A DNA stretch of 64,000 nt from Chitinophaga pinensis. GTDB taxonomy: Bacteria > Bacteroidota > Bacteroidia > Chitinophagales > UBA10324. Shown here piece by piece: positions 7,624-16,789 of the stretch (the first letter of the stretch is position 1; every line of letters starts with the position of its first letter). Under the pieces are notes generated by a model. That model did not search any database, was not told where the DNA came from, and saw only the letters and a program-made list of their open reading frames with translations. The stretch lies in the NCBI GenBank assembly GCA_945892775.1, contig CAMDDP010000002.1, positions 1-64,000 of the forward strand. The letters are read 5' to 3'. Made by a program: the position numbers and the translations under genes.

Positions 7624-10206
7624 CTATTTAGAAAATGTATTCAAACATTTTAAAGAAACTTTAAATTTTGCTAGGGTTTCTCCATTGCCAGAAAAAGAAT
7701 TCATACTTTTTATATATATATCTTTATTCTCATCAGGGAACAGGCTGAAAAAATTATCACTCAATTCAAACCCTAAGTAGTTGCCATCCTTTCGTTGCGC
7801 ATAAAATGAAACTCCGAAAGCAGGTTTGTGGCATGAAACAGAAATGGTTTGGGGGATTTTATTTTTTTTATCTCTAAACAGTTTAAATTTTATTTCAGGG
7901 TTCTGAAAATCTATATTTTTTGATGTGCAGAAAAAATAATCAGCATAGGCAAGTTTTTTTTCACCACTCATTAACACTCCATGCAAAACAATTTTAGTTG
8001 AATCATATTTATTAAGAACGGAATCCAGGGATAGTTGAAAATAAATTTTACTTAATTGTTCCGGAATATTTATAGGCACATTTTTATTCCATAAAAGTTT
8101 TCCCGAAAAATTCCAGATCGAAAGTTGAAGCTGTGCATCGCAATTTTTTAGCGAATCGGATATAATCCAGCACTCAATATCATTGTTATTCTTGACCATG
8201 CTCAGTAAATAAGTATTGTAAAGCCGGTTGAGCTGGTAGTGAAATGCTTTTTTATTTCCCTCGAAATCAATACTACTCCATGAAATCGCAGGCCAACAAT
8301 CGTTGAGTTGCCAGTACATGGTTCCCATGCAGTATGGCTTAACGCGGCGATGTGCTTCAATCGCTGTACTCATTCCTTCTGCCTGTAATAGTTGTGAGAG
8401 ATAAACATAATTTTCGAAATTGAGAGTGGTATCGTAATCGCGTTTCAGATAAGTTTGAATGGTTTCAAAACCAGTCTGATGTTTCTGATGAACTTTTAAT
8501 GCAGACGAATACAAGTGCAATTCTTTTGGTTTTAAATATCGCTGCAAACAATTCATGGAAGGAAAGGATTGAAACCCATACTCACTCACAAATCGACCGG
8601 TGTGACTAATGTAAGAACTGAATGGCTCCATTCCCCACCAGACACCCCAGTAGTGAACATCGCCTTGCAGTAAACTTTCTTTGTGTCCCCAACCTAAAGA
8701 AGGAGAGGAGGACCAGTAAGGAGTTTGTTGGTCAATAGTTTTTAGAATGGAAGGAATGGTTTTCTCAAATAGGTTTTGATAGTCATTCCAGATTTTAATT
8801 GAATCACTTTTCGAATAATGAAATTGTTTTTGCCATCTCCAGTTGAACCATCCTTCTTTAATTTCATTGTTGCCACACCACATTGCAAGTGAAGGATGAT
8901 TGCGAATGCGCAAAACATTTTCTTTTATTTCTTCACTCACATTATTGACAAATGCTGAATCACCTGGATACATGGCGCAGGCAAAAGGAAAATCTTGCCA
9001 TACCATAATTCCGTTTTCATCACATTGGGTATAGAAACTTTCATTGGCATAATATCCACCACCCCATACACGAAGCAGATTCATATGGGCTTCTTTAGCT
9101 TGAAAAATGAGTGTGCGATTTTTTTCTTCAGCATTGGTTCTATTTATCATTATGTCAGGTGGAACATAATTTGCTCCCTTGATAAAAACGGGAACCCCGT
9201 TCAATTCAAAATTAAATGATGAGCCAAAGCTGTCAGGCTTTTGAATTAGTTCAATGGTTCTTGCGCCAAAATTTTTTACAACGGAAAATAATGTATCGGC
9301 ATTGTAATAGAGCAAGTCGAATTTTAAATGATAGAGATAGGGTTCACCATAACCATTGCACCACCACCGTTTTGGATTTTTGATTTTAAAATGGAACTCG
9401 GTTTTTCCTGAATCATTTAACTCTATTATCTGGGTCCAAAATGTTTGGTGAGCCACAGTGTCTGTGATTCTTAATTCAACATTACCCTTTAAATTATTTT
9501 CATAAAATATTTCAGCATTCAATTTTACAACAGAATCAGTAAGTGATTGCTGATGCAATTGAATATCCTTCATTCTGAATTCATTCCAATAAATTAATTC
9601 TATTGATTTCCATATTCCGCAACCCATCATTTTAGGCGCCCAATCCCATCCGAATTGAAAAGCTGCTTTGCGATGAAATGAGTATTCCTGCCCTGGTAAT
9701 TCTGGTTGAAGTGTTAATGATTTTTTCTTTGTGATTTCAGAAGGTGGGGTAAATTCAATGAGCAACTCATTGTTTTCATTCTTTAAATAATTTTTAACAT
9801 CGGCTTCATAAGTCCGAAACATATTATCTGTTTCAATAATTTTATTACCATTTAACCACACTGTTGCATAAGTGTCTAATCCGTTAAAGTGAATGAGAAT
9901 ATTTTTTTTCTTTAGAATATCTTCTGTTACTGAAAAATAATTTCGGTACTTCCATTTGCGTTCATTCACCCACTGAATTGAATCTGTATTTGATGACTCT
10001 AAAGGATTTTTAATTATTTTATTTTGAAAGAGGTCGCCAAAAATTGTTTGCTGATTACTGGTTGTTAACCAAAGAGAATCAGTGGATGATTTCTGGTATA
10101 ATAGTTCCCATTTTGATTCAGAAGTTGTAAGATAGAAAGTTAATTCCTGCGCAAAGGAAATTTCCCCGCAAAAAAATAAAATTAAAATCAACAAGTATCT
10201 TTTCAT
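7624..10206 (-). CDS. Beta-mannosidase, glycoside hydrolase family 2
   Basis: The 860-residue enzyme has a signal peptide (MKRYLLILILFFCGEISFAQ) and is therefore periplasmic or surface-exposed. The GH2 layout is visible: an N-terminal jelly-roll (LNGNKIIETDNMFRTYEAD), immunoglobulin-like middle, then a TIM barrel. The predicted acid/base is E448 (CGNNEIKEGW) and the nucleophile is E542 (VSEYGFQ). These contexts and RVWGGGYY are typical of beta-mannosidases rather than beta-galactosidases. It would remove terminal beta-mannose from N-glycan cores or mannans. Its start overlaps the cutC stop by 4 bp, so the two are co-translated. No T9SS C-terminal domain is present. Confidence 0.9.
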   Translation of the reverse strand: MKRYLLILILFFCGEISFAQELTFYLTTSESKWELLYQKSSTDSLWLTTSNQQTIFGDLFQNKIIKNPLESSNTDSIQWVNERKWKYRNYFSVTEDILKKKNILIHFNGLDTYATVWLNGNKIIETDNMFRTYEADVKNYLKNENNELLIEFTPPSEITKKKSLTLQPELPGQEYSFHRKAAFQFGWDWAPKMMGCGIWKSIELIYWNEFRMKDIQLHQQSLTDSVVKLNAEIFYENNLKGNVELRITDTVAHQTFWTQIIELNDSGKTEFHFKIKNPKRWWCNGYGEPYLYHLKFDLLYYNADTLFSVVKNFGARTIELIQKPDSFGSSFNFELNGVPVFIKGANYVPPDIMINRTNAEEKNRTLIFQAKEAHMNLLRVWGGGYYANESFYTQCDENGIMVWQDFPFACAMYPGDSAFVNNVSEEIKENVLRIRNHPSLAMWCGNNEIKEGWFNWRWQKQFHYSKSDSIKIWNDYQNLFEKTIPSILKTIDQQTPYWSSSPSLGWGHKESLLQGDVHYWGVWWGMEPFSSYISHTGRFVSEYGFQSFPSMNCLQRYLKPKELHLYSSALKVHQKHQTGFETIQTYLKRDYDTTLNFENYVYLSQLLQAEGMSTAIEAHRRVKPYCMGTMYWQLNDCWPAISWSSIDFEGNKKAFHYQLNRLYNTYLLSMVKNNNDIECWIISDSLKNCDAQLQLSIWNFSGKLLWNKNVPINIPEQLSKIYFQLSLDSVLNKYDSTKIVLHGVLMSGEKKLAYADYFFCTSKNIDFQNPEIKFKLFRDKKNKIPQTISVSCHKPAFGVSFYAQRKDGNYLGFELSDNFFSLFPDENKDIYIKSMNSFSGNGETLAKFKVSLKCLNTFSK

Positions 10207-10925
10207 TGTAGAAATGCTTCTCTTGCCAGTTTAACTAATTGCGATGCTCTATCTAAATTTGTTTGCATAGTGGCTTGACTAAATTCTTTATTGGCATATG
10301 ATTTTATAACTGATGTTGCTGAGAAATGAATTTCGTGAATACCCGTTTCGCGAATGAGTGGTTGAATATTTTTTTCATCTACGCCTCCTCCTGGCATAAT
10401 ACTAAGTTCTGTTCCTGCTTCTTTTACAAACTCATTAATATTTTTTCTTCCATTGAAAGCTATGGCTCTACCACCCGAAGTGAGAATTCTTTTGCAACCC
10501 ATTTCTTTCAAAATCTGAATAGTCATCATTTGATCATTAACTACATCAAATGCGCGATGAAAAGTGAAATCCAGCATCTCTGTTGCTTGAAACAATAATT
10601 TGGTTTTATTTCTATTAATTGTTGTGTCATCATTCAAAACGCCACTCACAATTCCTTTCACTCCACTTTGCTTGCACCACTCAATGTCGCGCAACATCAC
10701 TTTTATTTCTTCATCTGTATAACAGAAATCACCCCCTCGAGGACGGATTAAAATATAAACTGGAATTTTTAATTGTGCTATTACTTCTTCAATTAATCCT
10801 AACGATGGAGTTATGCCTCCTTCCAATAATCCCGAACAAAGCTCAATTCTATCGGCACCTGCTTTTTGTGCATTCAATGCCGATTGCAAAGAGTTGCAAC
10901 AGATTTCGATTGTAGAATGGTTCAT
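10203..10925 (-). CDS. cutC: CutC-family TIM-barrel protein
   Basis: This 240-residue protein starts with the CutC signature (IEICCNSLQSALNAQ, AGADRIELCSGLLEGGITPS) and continues with LIRPRGGDFCY, FHRAFDV and MPGGGV, all conserved in the family. CutC was named for copper homeostasis in E. coli, but the biochemical role is unclear and the fold is that of a TIM-barrel enzyme. Here it is the first gene of a two-gene unit with beta-mannosidase (overlap 10203-10206), which suggests a role in glycan breakdown rather than copper handling. That is inference from context. Confidence 0.9.
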   Translation of the reverse strand: MNHSTIEICCNSLQSALNAQKAGADRIELCSGLLEGGITPSLGLIEEVIAQLKIPVYILIRPRGGDFCYTDEEIKVMLRDIEWCKQSGVKGIVSGVLNDDTTINRNKTKLLFQATEMLDFTFHRAFDVVNDQMMTIQILKEMGCKRILTSGGRAIAFNGRKNINEFVKEAGTELSIMPGGGVDEKNIQPLIRETGIHEIHFSATSVIKSYANKEFSQATMQTNLDRASQLVKLAREAFLQ

Positions 10926-10980
10926 ATTATTAAATGTATAAATAATTAATTGTAAAGATAAAAATAGATAGGGGCTAAAT

Positions 10981-11015
10981 AAAAAAAACCTCCTCGAAGA
11001 ATCGAAGAGGTTTTT
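10981..11015 (-). terminator. Rho-independent terminator after the small lipoprotein gene
   Basis: The arms are 10987-10997 and 11002-11012 around a 4-nt loop. The 11-bp stem has a single imperfect pair, which becomes G-U in the minus-strand RNA. The minus-strand transcript ends in a run of eight U (complement of 10981-10988). It lies about 20 bp past the stop of the lipoprotein gene and just upstream of cutC. Confidence 0.85.
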
Positions 11016-11035
11016 GAAAGAAGAATATAAAAAAA

Positions 11036-11545
11036 TTATTTGACTTCAGCAGCAGTAAACATAATTTTAATGGAATCTCTTGGCTCTAAAATGGTCATAT
11101 TATTGTTAGTTAATTCCCTGATATAAAGGGTGTCGGTCCTTTCTTTAATGGTTAACATTAATTTTTTTCCAGATTCATCTAACGAATACGAACCTTCGTC
11201 TTCAGTTCCGCCCATGTTTTGTTTGTACTTACCGTCTTTTGTGAATTCAATCCATCCTTCAGCTTTCATTTTATCCATCATAGAAGTCATCATGGTTTTT
11301 TGTGAACTCATCATGTCTTTCTTATTTTTGAATTCTTTCATTTTAGTTGTGTCGGTGCAGTTTTTCATGCTGTCGTCCATAGAAATAATTTGCGCATCAT
11401 ATTTAGTCATTATGTTATCTATTTGGGGGTTCTGCATTCCTGAAATTTTCCATTTCCTTGAGATTTGGTCTTTTGGGCCTCCTGAACATGCAGCGAGGAA
11501 AGAGATTGCGGCAAAAGCCACGATGAACATTGCGTTCTTTTTCAT
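11036..11545 (-). CDS. Small lipoprotein, lipocalin-like domain
   Basis: The protein is 169 residues with a lipobox ending at C20 (ISFLAAC) followed by SGG, so it should be a lipid-anchored envelope protein. After the anchor comes RKWKISGM, a methionine/lysine-rich helical middle, and a C-terminal beta part (GWIEFTKDGKYKQNMGGTEDEG, here shown only in part by its key residues W, F, Y and G). The WxF...G.Y pattern is that of Bacteroidota lipocalin-like DUF lipoproteins. It stands alone, with its own promoter at 11580-11610 and a terminator at 10981-11015. The ligand is unknown. Confidence 0.75.
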   Translation of the reverse strand: MKKNAMFIVAFAAISFLAACSGGPKDQISRKWKISGMQNPQIDNIMTKYDAQIISMDDSMKNCTDTTKMKEFKNKKDMMSSQKTMMTSMMDKMKAEGWIEFTKDGKYKQNMGGTEDEGSYSLDESGKKLMLTIKERTDTLYIRELTNNNMTILEPRDSIKIMFTAAEVK

Positions 11546-11579
11546 TTTTTTTGTTTATTAGTTTTGAATTTGATAGATG

Positions 11580-11610
11580 CGAAAATAACTGAAGAACCTA
11601 TTGATGCAAA
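11580..11610 (-). promoter_or_regulatory. Bacteroidota-type promoter before the small lipoprotein gene
   Basis: On the minus strand TTTG (11607-11610) is followed after exactly 19 bp by TATTTTCG (11580-11587). This is one base away from the TAnnTTTG consensus. It leaves a leader of roughly 28 nt before the ATG at 11545. Confidence 0.45.
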
Positions 11611-11643
11611 TAAAATTGACTATTAGGTTTCAATTTTAAAATA

Positions 11644-13332
11644 TTAACAAATTGATTTTTCAACAAGTTGAAGAATTTCATTTTCAATCTTTATAGCATC
11701 TGCTTTTATTATTTCCGCTTTCTTTAACATTTCTTCTTTGAAAGCAACATCTTTTAATCCACTGCTATTGATTTTTACATTTAGGTACGAACCAAGCACG
11801 GCACTTCGAGTGGCCAGAACTCCAACACCTGCATCAGAAATGGAGTTTGGATTTCCACTTTCAACCATTGCTTTTAATAATGGAAATATTGAAGCGGATA
11901 ATTGCATAACACGAAATGGAACTTCCATTGCAGTTTTTGTTGCCGCTTGAATGGCAGCACTTCGAATTTTCTTTTCATCATCAGAATTTTTTGGTAATGA
12001 AAATGCAATCATGATTTGGTTGAATGCTGCAGTGTCTTCATCTACTGCTTTTAATAATGCATCTTTTATTTGCTGGCCTTTTTCCGCCCAATCAGAAAAT
12101 TCTTTCCACCTATCATCCCAACCTCTTTTGTGTGAGGAGAGATTTGCCACCATTGTTCCGAGTGAAGCTCCCAATGCACCCATGTAGGCCGATATAGAAC
12201 CACCGCCAGGTGCAGGCGATTCAGCCGCTGTTTCATTGGCAAATTCACGAAGATTCAATCGAATTAATTTATCCGTAGCAGTATCTTCTAATAAGTATTC
12301 AATTATTTTTTTTCTTGGTTCGAATGGGGCTAGTTCGCCTAATCCTAAACTTTTTACTGCAATTTTTATTAGCTCTTCTTCGCAAACACCAACAGACCGT
12401 TGTTGTTTATTCAGAAAATATTTTCCAGCATCAGTCAAGCTTTTTTTCGGAACGACTCCTACTAATTCAGAACCTGTAACTCTAACACCTCTATCATTAG
12501 CGCATTTACAAACTTCATCGAAGGCCGTATGAACAGAAGTGATGTTGATGTTTGTAAGGTTCATTGAAATTTGAGCAATTCCATATTCTTCTATAAACCA
12601 TCCAATTGCTTTCACACTTTTTAAAGTGCCAGGAATAGAAATAGGATTTCCTTTTTCATCCTTTATAATTTCTCCTGATATAGAATTTCCTTTTCTTTTC
12701 ACTCTTCCTGCCTCGCGCACATCAAAGGCAATGCTGTTTGCCCTTCTAGTTGAAGTTGTGTTTAAATTAATATTGTAAGCAACTAAAAAATCACGAGCAC
12801 CAATAACAGTTGCCCCACTCTTTGCATTGAATTTTGCTTCGCCGTAATCAGGTTTCCATTCTGACTTTAAAATTTTTTCAGAATATCCTTCATATTCTCC
12901 AGTACGGATCGTAGCTAGGTTTTTTCTTTCCTCTGAAGTTGCAGCAGATTCATACAAGTAAATAGGAATGTTTAATTCTTTTGCAACTCGCCCAGCTAAT
13001 TTTTTGGCATATACAACGGTCTCTTCCATCGTAATTCCAGAAATTGGAATAAGTGGACAAACATCAGTTGCGCCCATGCGCGGATGTTCACCTTTATGAT
13101 TGCGCATGTCAATTAATTCTGCTGCTTTTTTTATCCCCTGAAAAGCTGCTTCAATCACTGCATCAGGATTTCCAACGAGTGTAACAACCGTTCTGTTTGT
13201 TGCTTTGCCGGCGTCAACATCTAATAAGCGAATTCCTTCAACAGATTCAATGGCATCTGTAATTTGTTTTATGATATTTAAGTCGCGTCCCTCACTGAAA
13301 TTGGGGACACATTCTATTAGTTGGTTGCTCAT
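11644..13332 (-). CDS. ftcD: Bifunctional glutamate formimidoyltransferase / formimidoyl-THF cyclodeaminase
   Basis: The protein is 562 residues and joins two enzymes of histidine breakdown. The N-terminal transferase (about 1-325) starts with IECVPNFSEGRD and has NHKGEHPRMGATDVCPL. It moves the formimino group from formiminoglutamate to tetrahydrofolate. The C-terminal cyclodeaminase (about 350-560) has SPAPGGGSISAYMGALGASL and releases ammonia to give methenyl-THF. The fused form matches animal FTCD and is also found in Bacteroidota. No other hut gene is in the window, so the rest of the pathway must lie elsewhere. Confidence 0.95.
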   Translation of the reverse strand: MSNQLIECVPNFSEGRDLNIIKQITDAIESVEGIRLLDVDAGKATNRTVVTLVGNPDAVIEAAFQGIKKAAELIDMRNHKGEHPRMGATDVCPLIPISGITMEETVVYAKKLAGRVAKELNIPIYLYESAATSEERKNLATIRTGEYEGYSEKILKSEWKPDYGEAKFNAKSGATVIGARDFLVAYNINLNTTSTRRANSIAFDVREAGRVKRKGNSISGEIIKDEKGNPISIPGTLKSVKAIGWFIEEYGIAQISMNLTNINITSVHTAFDEVCKCANDRGVRVTGSELVGVVPKKSLTDAGKYFLNKQQRSVGVCEEELIKIAVKSLGLGELAPFEPRKKIIEYLLEDTATDKLIRLNLREFANETAAESPAPGGGSISAYMGALGASLGTMVANLSSHKRGWDDRWKEFSDWAEKGQQIKDALLKAVDEDTAAFNQIMIAFSLPKNSDDEKKIRSAAIQAATKTAMEVPFRVMQLSASIFPLLKAMVESGNPNSISDAGVGVLATRSAVLGSYLNVKINSSGLKDVAFKEEMLKKAEIIKADAIKIENEILQLVEKSIC

Positions 13333-13414
13333 GATTTATAAATGATGCTGCAAAGAAAGTAAACTCAATCTTAAGAATTGAAAAATGGTGGTGTAATTTG
13401 TTGTTAAATAAATA

Positions 13415-13786
13415 TTAGCATCCAATGTCATAGGGAAAGAAGGCATCTTGAATGTGGTGAATATCAGGTTGATTTTTTTTTATTACAATGGAAACTACAT
13501 CAAATCGAACATCAGTTTCAATATTATGTTGTTCTAAATATTCTTCAGCAGCAGTAGCCATGTTTTTTTGCTTTATGGTGTCAACAGCATTTTCTGGAAA
13601 CCCAAAATATTCAGAACTTCGTGTTTTAACTTCAACAAAAATGATTGTTTGGTTTTGTTTGGCAATAATGTCAATTTCCACTCTTGCAAATCGCCAGTTG
13701 ATTTCAAGAATTTCATAGCCCCGCTCTTGTAAATATTGAACGGCAAGCATTTCACCTTTAGTGCCTAATTCATTGTGTGTGCTCAT
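13415..13786 (-). CDS. yraN: YraN family protein (UPF0102), predicted nuclease fold
   Basis: The 123-residue protein has the UPF0102 pattern: LGTKGEMLAVQYLQERGYEI, then NWRFARVEIDIIAK and IIFVEVKTRSS. The spaced acidic residues and the E-V-K motif resemble the core of PD-(D/E)XK nucleases and Holliday junction resolvases, but no activity is firmly established for the family. It lies 83 bp upstream of ftcD on the same strand and is divergent from the isomerase gene across only 41 bp. Confidence 0.92.
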   Translation of the reverse strand: MSTHNELGTKGEMLAVQYLQERGYEILEINWRFARVEIDIIAKQNQTIIFVEVKTRSSEYFGFPENAVDTIKQKNMATAAEEYLEQHNIETDVRFDVVSIVIKKNQPDIHHIQDAFFPYDIGC

Positions 13787-13827
13787 TAGAAATGATTCAT
13801 TTACATTAGCCGAAAATTAAAACATTA

Positions 13828-14805
13828 ATGGATAAATTAATACTTGGTTTTTCGCAGCAGTTAAAAGCTGCAATTGAAATTGGTCGCAAAGTAGAACTAA
13901 CCCCACAGCTTTTTGATATTAGAAATGTAGTTATTGCTGGCTTGGGTGGATCTGGTATTGGAGGAACAATTGTGAACGAACTTGTTTTTGGGAAAATAAA
14001 GGTGCCAATTACTGTAGTAAAAAATTATCAATTACCTGAATTTGTAAATGAGCACACTTTATTAATTACATGTTCTTATAGTGGCAACACAGAAGAAACC
14101 ATGCATGCTTTGGAAGATGGTATTAATCGTAAGGCTAAAATTGTTTGTGTTACATCAGGGGGAGCAATGGAGCAATTAGCTAAAAAAGCTGGGCTCGATT
14201 GTGTTTTAATTCCTTCAGGCATGCCTCCTCGCTCATGCATTGGCTATTCTTTGATTCAATTACTATATGTATTGTTTCATTATCGTTTAATTGATTCGGG
14301 GTTTGAAGAAGGAGCGAAGGCATCAATAAAATTGTTAGATAAAAATGAATTTCGTATTCAAAAGGAAGCAAAAAAAATTGCAAAAAAACTCAATAAGAAA
14401 TTTCCAATTATTTATGCCTGTTCCGGATTTGAAGGAGTGGCTATTCGATTTAGGCAGCAGTTGAATGAAAATGCAAAAGTGTTGGTTTCACACAATATGA
14501 TTCCTGAAATGAATCACAATGAATTAGTAGGTTGGACAGAGAAAGGAAAATATGCAGTGGTCATTATTCGAAACGAAATGGATTATGAGCGCAACCAGAT
14601 GCGAATTGCGATTAATAAAGAGGTGATAAGTAAGTACGCAAAATCCATTATAGAAATAAAATCAAAGGGAAACAGTTTTATTGAAAACACGATTTATTTA
14701 ATCCATATTACTGATTGGGCTTCGTTTTATCTTGCTGAATTAAGAAAGGTAGATGCTGTTGAAGTAAAGGTAATTGATTATCTAAAAGGTGAATTGGGAA
14801 AATAA
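13828..14805 (+). CDS. SIS-domain phosphoglucose/phosphomannose isomerase
   Basis: This 325-residue protein is of the archaeal-type bifunctional phosphoglucose/phosphomannose isomerase family. The SIS sugar-phosphate site is seen in VVIAGLGGSGIGGTIVNEL (about 32-50) and TCSYSGNTEETMHAL (about 85-100). The second half has QLNENAKVLVSHNMIPEMNHNE, in which the catalytic-region E, N and H residues of this family sit. It would interconvert fructose-6-P with glucose-6-P and mannose-6-P. It is the first gene of a plus-strand run, followed 13 bp later by lipB. Confidence 0.88.
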   Translation: MDKLILGFSQQLKAAIEIGRKVELTPQLFDIRNVVIAGLGGSGIGGTIVNELVFGKIKVPITVVKNYQLPEFVNEHTLLITCSYSGNTEETMHALEDGINRKAKIVCVTSGGAMEQLAKKAGLDCVLIPSGMPPRSCIGYSLIQLLYVLFHYRLIDSGFEEGAKASIKLLDKNEFRIQKEAKKIAKKLNKKFPIIYACSGFEGVAIRFRQQLNENAKVLVSHNMIPEMNHNELVGWTEKGKYAVVIIRNEMDYERNQMRIAINKEVISKYAKSIIEIKSKGNSFIENTIYLIHITDWASFYLAELRKVDAVEVKVIDYLKGELGK

Positions 14806-14818
14806 GTTTCAATTTTAA

Positions 14819-15580
14819 ATGGATACTTCTGAACAAATAATGGCAGTCGATAAAAATTTGGAAATCAAATTTCCTCGAAATCTTATTATTGAAGATTTAG
14901 GGGTAATAGATTATCGTTCTGCATGGGATTATCAAGAGAAAATATTTGCCGCTCTTGTTGATAATAAAATTCAAAACAGAACGAAGACACATGAAGAACA
15001 AATTTATCCAAATCATTATTTTTTATTGTGCGAGCATCCCCAGGTTTTCACTTTAGGTAAAAGCGGTTCCATAAAAAACCTTTTGGTGAATCAAGATGTA
15101 TTAAACGAAAAAAAAATTTCTTTTTTTAAAATTAATAGGGGTGGGGATATTACCTTTCATGGGCCCGGACAAATTGTAGGGTATCCGATTCTTGATCTCG
15201 ATTATTTTTTTACCGACATTGGTAAATATTTACGGCTCATAGAAGAAACTATAATATTAACATTGGCTGAATATGGGTTGCGGGCTGGTAGAAGTAGCGG
15301 GCGAACTGGTGTGTGGCTAGAACCGGAAAGCGCCTCTCATTCACGAAAGATTTGTGCTTTAGGTGTTCGAAGTAGTCGTTGGGTAACTATGCATGGATTT
15401 GCTTTTAACATCAATACAGATTTATCATATTTTGATTTAATAATTCCTTGTGGCATACAAGGCAAACAGGTAACATCACTACAAAAAGAATTAGGAAGAT
15501 TTGTTGACTTGGATGAAGTAAAACAAAAGCTTATAAAACATTTTACTGTTTTGTTTGAGGCTAAAATCAAATTGCCTTAA
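14819..15580 (+). CDS. lipB: Octanoyltransferase (lipoyl-ACP transferase)
   Basis: LipB moves octanoate from acyl carrier protein to the lipoyl domains of 2-oxoacid dehydrogenases and the glycine cleavage system. The 253-residue protein has the family signature RGGDITFHGPGQIVGYPILD, the active-site lysine region RKICALGVRSS, and the catalytic cysteine in IIPCGIQGKQVTSL. The N-terminal 20 residues before FPRNLIIEDLG are poorly conserved, so a start at the ATG at 14840 is possible. One of its substrates, the E2 lipoyl domain, is encoded at 21317-22543. Confidence 0.95.
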   Translation: MDTSEQIMAVDKNLEIKFPRNLIIEDLGVIDYRSAWDYQEKIFAALVDNKIQNRTKTHEEQIYPNHYFLLCEHPQVFTLGKSGSIKNLLVNQDVLNEKKISFFKINRGGDITFHGPGQIVGYPILDLDYFFTDIGKYLRLIEETIILTLAEYGLRAGRSSGRTGVWLEPESASHSRKICALGVRSSRWVTMHGFAFNINTDLSYFDLIIPCGIQGKQVTSLQKELGRFVDLDEVKQKLIKHFTVLFEAKIKLP

Positions 15581-15621
15581 TCAAATGTTTATGTTTTAAC
15601 TTTAGATTTAAATTGGTTTTC

Positions 15622-16746
15622 ATGAAAAAAGTTCTACTCCTAGTTGCTTCATTTCTAGTCGTTTTATTTACGCTAACAACTTTAACCAATACAAATTATT
15701 TATATAAAGCGCTTTGGTTCTTTACAGCTGACATTGATGATTATAAAATATTTGATAACCGAGTAATTGAGGTAGGAGTCGGACAACCAATAGCTCAGTC
15801 ACCATTATTCAACTCAAAGCAACCTTCTTCAGAATTAAATTCTTTATTGAATAAAACAGGTTCTGTTGCTTTGCTTGTTTTAAAAAATGATTCGATACTT
15901 TATGAAAAATATTGGAGTGGATACAGTGACACCTCCTATTCTAATTCATTTAGTATGGCAAAGACAATTGTTGGGTTGTTGACCGCTTGCGCGTTAAAAG
16001 ATGGTTTTATAAAATCTTTTGACCAATCAGTTGGTGATTTTATTCCTGAATTTAATAAGGGCGATAAGTCAAAAATTACTATCCGTAATTTGTTAACGAT
16101 GAGCAGCGGAAGCAACTGGGACGAAAGTTATTCTTCTCCTTTTAGCACAACAACTATCGCCTATTATGGCTGGGATTTATATAAGGTAGCAATTGATGTG
16201 AATATAAAGAAAAAACCAAGAGTTGAATGGCGATATAAAAGTGGTGATACTGAGTTGTTAGGAATAGTTATTGAAAAAGCAACAAGAAAATCATTAAGTG
16301 TTTATGCGTCAGAAAAATTATGGAAGCCGTTAGGGGCACAACATTCCGCTCTCTGGAGCTTAGATAAAAAAGATGGAAGAGAAAAAGCCTATTGCTGTTT
16401 TAATAGTAATGCTAGAGATTTTTCTCGCATTGGAACATTATTGCTTCATCGAGGAAACTGGAATGGCATTCAGATTTTAGATAGTTCTGTGGTTGAATTA
16501 TTTACTTCACCATTAACGATAAAAGATGAAGAAAATCAAATAGTTGATTACTATGGGTATCAGATTTGGAGATTACCTGATCGTGAGGGGGTTTTTTATT
16601 GCAGAGGAATTTTAGGTCAATACATTATTGTTGTTCCCAAAAAAAATGTCGTGATTGTTAGATTAGGACTGCGTAGAGGTGAAATATTGAGATATTCTTT
16701 CGAAGATGTTTACTCGCTTGTTGATTGGGCTCTTAAAGAATTATAA
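15622..16746 (+). CDS. Serine hydrolase, beta-lactamase class C / esterase family
   Basis: Starting at ATG 15622 gives 374 residues. The frame extends to a TTG at 15613, but the ATG places the hydrophobic MKKVLLLVASFLVVLF segment at the N-terminus as a signal or membrane anchor. The catalytic SxxK is S111-M-A-K114, and the second motif is YKS at Y205. The LLTMSSGSNWDES loop is typical of the EstB/PBP-like branch. Such enzymes are mostly esterases or peptidases, so antibiotic resistance should not be assumed. It follows lipB by 41 bp. Confidence 0.85.
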   Translation: MKKVLLLVASFLVVLFTLTTLTNTNYLYKALWFFTADIDDYKIFDNRVIEVGVGQPIAQSPLFNSKQPSSELNSLLNKTGSVALLVLKNDSILYEKYWSGYSDTSYSNSFSMAKTIVGLLTACALKDGFIKSFDQSVGDFIPEFNKGDKSKITIRNLLTMSSGSNWDESYSSPFSTTTIAYYGWDLYKVAIDVNIKKKPRVEWRYKSGDTELLGIVIEKATRKSLSVYASEKLWKPLGAQHSALWSLDKKDGREKAYCCFNSNARDFSRIGTLLLHRGNWNGIQILDSSVVELFTSPLTIKDEENQIVDYYGYQIWRLPDREGVFYCRGILGQYIIVVPKKNVVIVRLGLRRGEILRYSFEDVYSLVDWALKEL

Positions 16747-16789
16747 ATTGAATTTGCACAGTTTTTAAAATTATTGAAAAGAATAAAAA

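Noticed and set aside
12236-12532. Open frames opposite ftcD and similar long antisense frames elsewhere (for example 11130-11561, 22929-23288)
   Set aside because: They lie wholly opposite genes with clear family motifs, lack recognisable domains and reflect codon bias on the coding strand.
15622-16746. Beta-lactamase as an antibiotic-resistance gene
   Set aside because: SxxK and YxS motifs also occur in esterases and peptidases of this fold; nothing around it indicates resistance or mobility.
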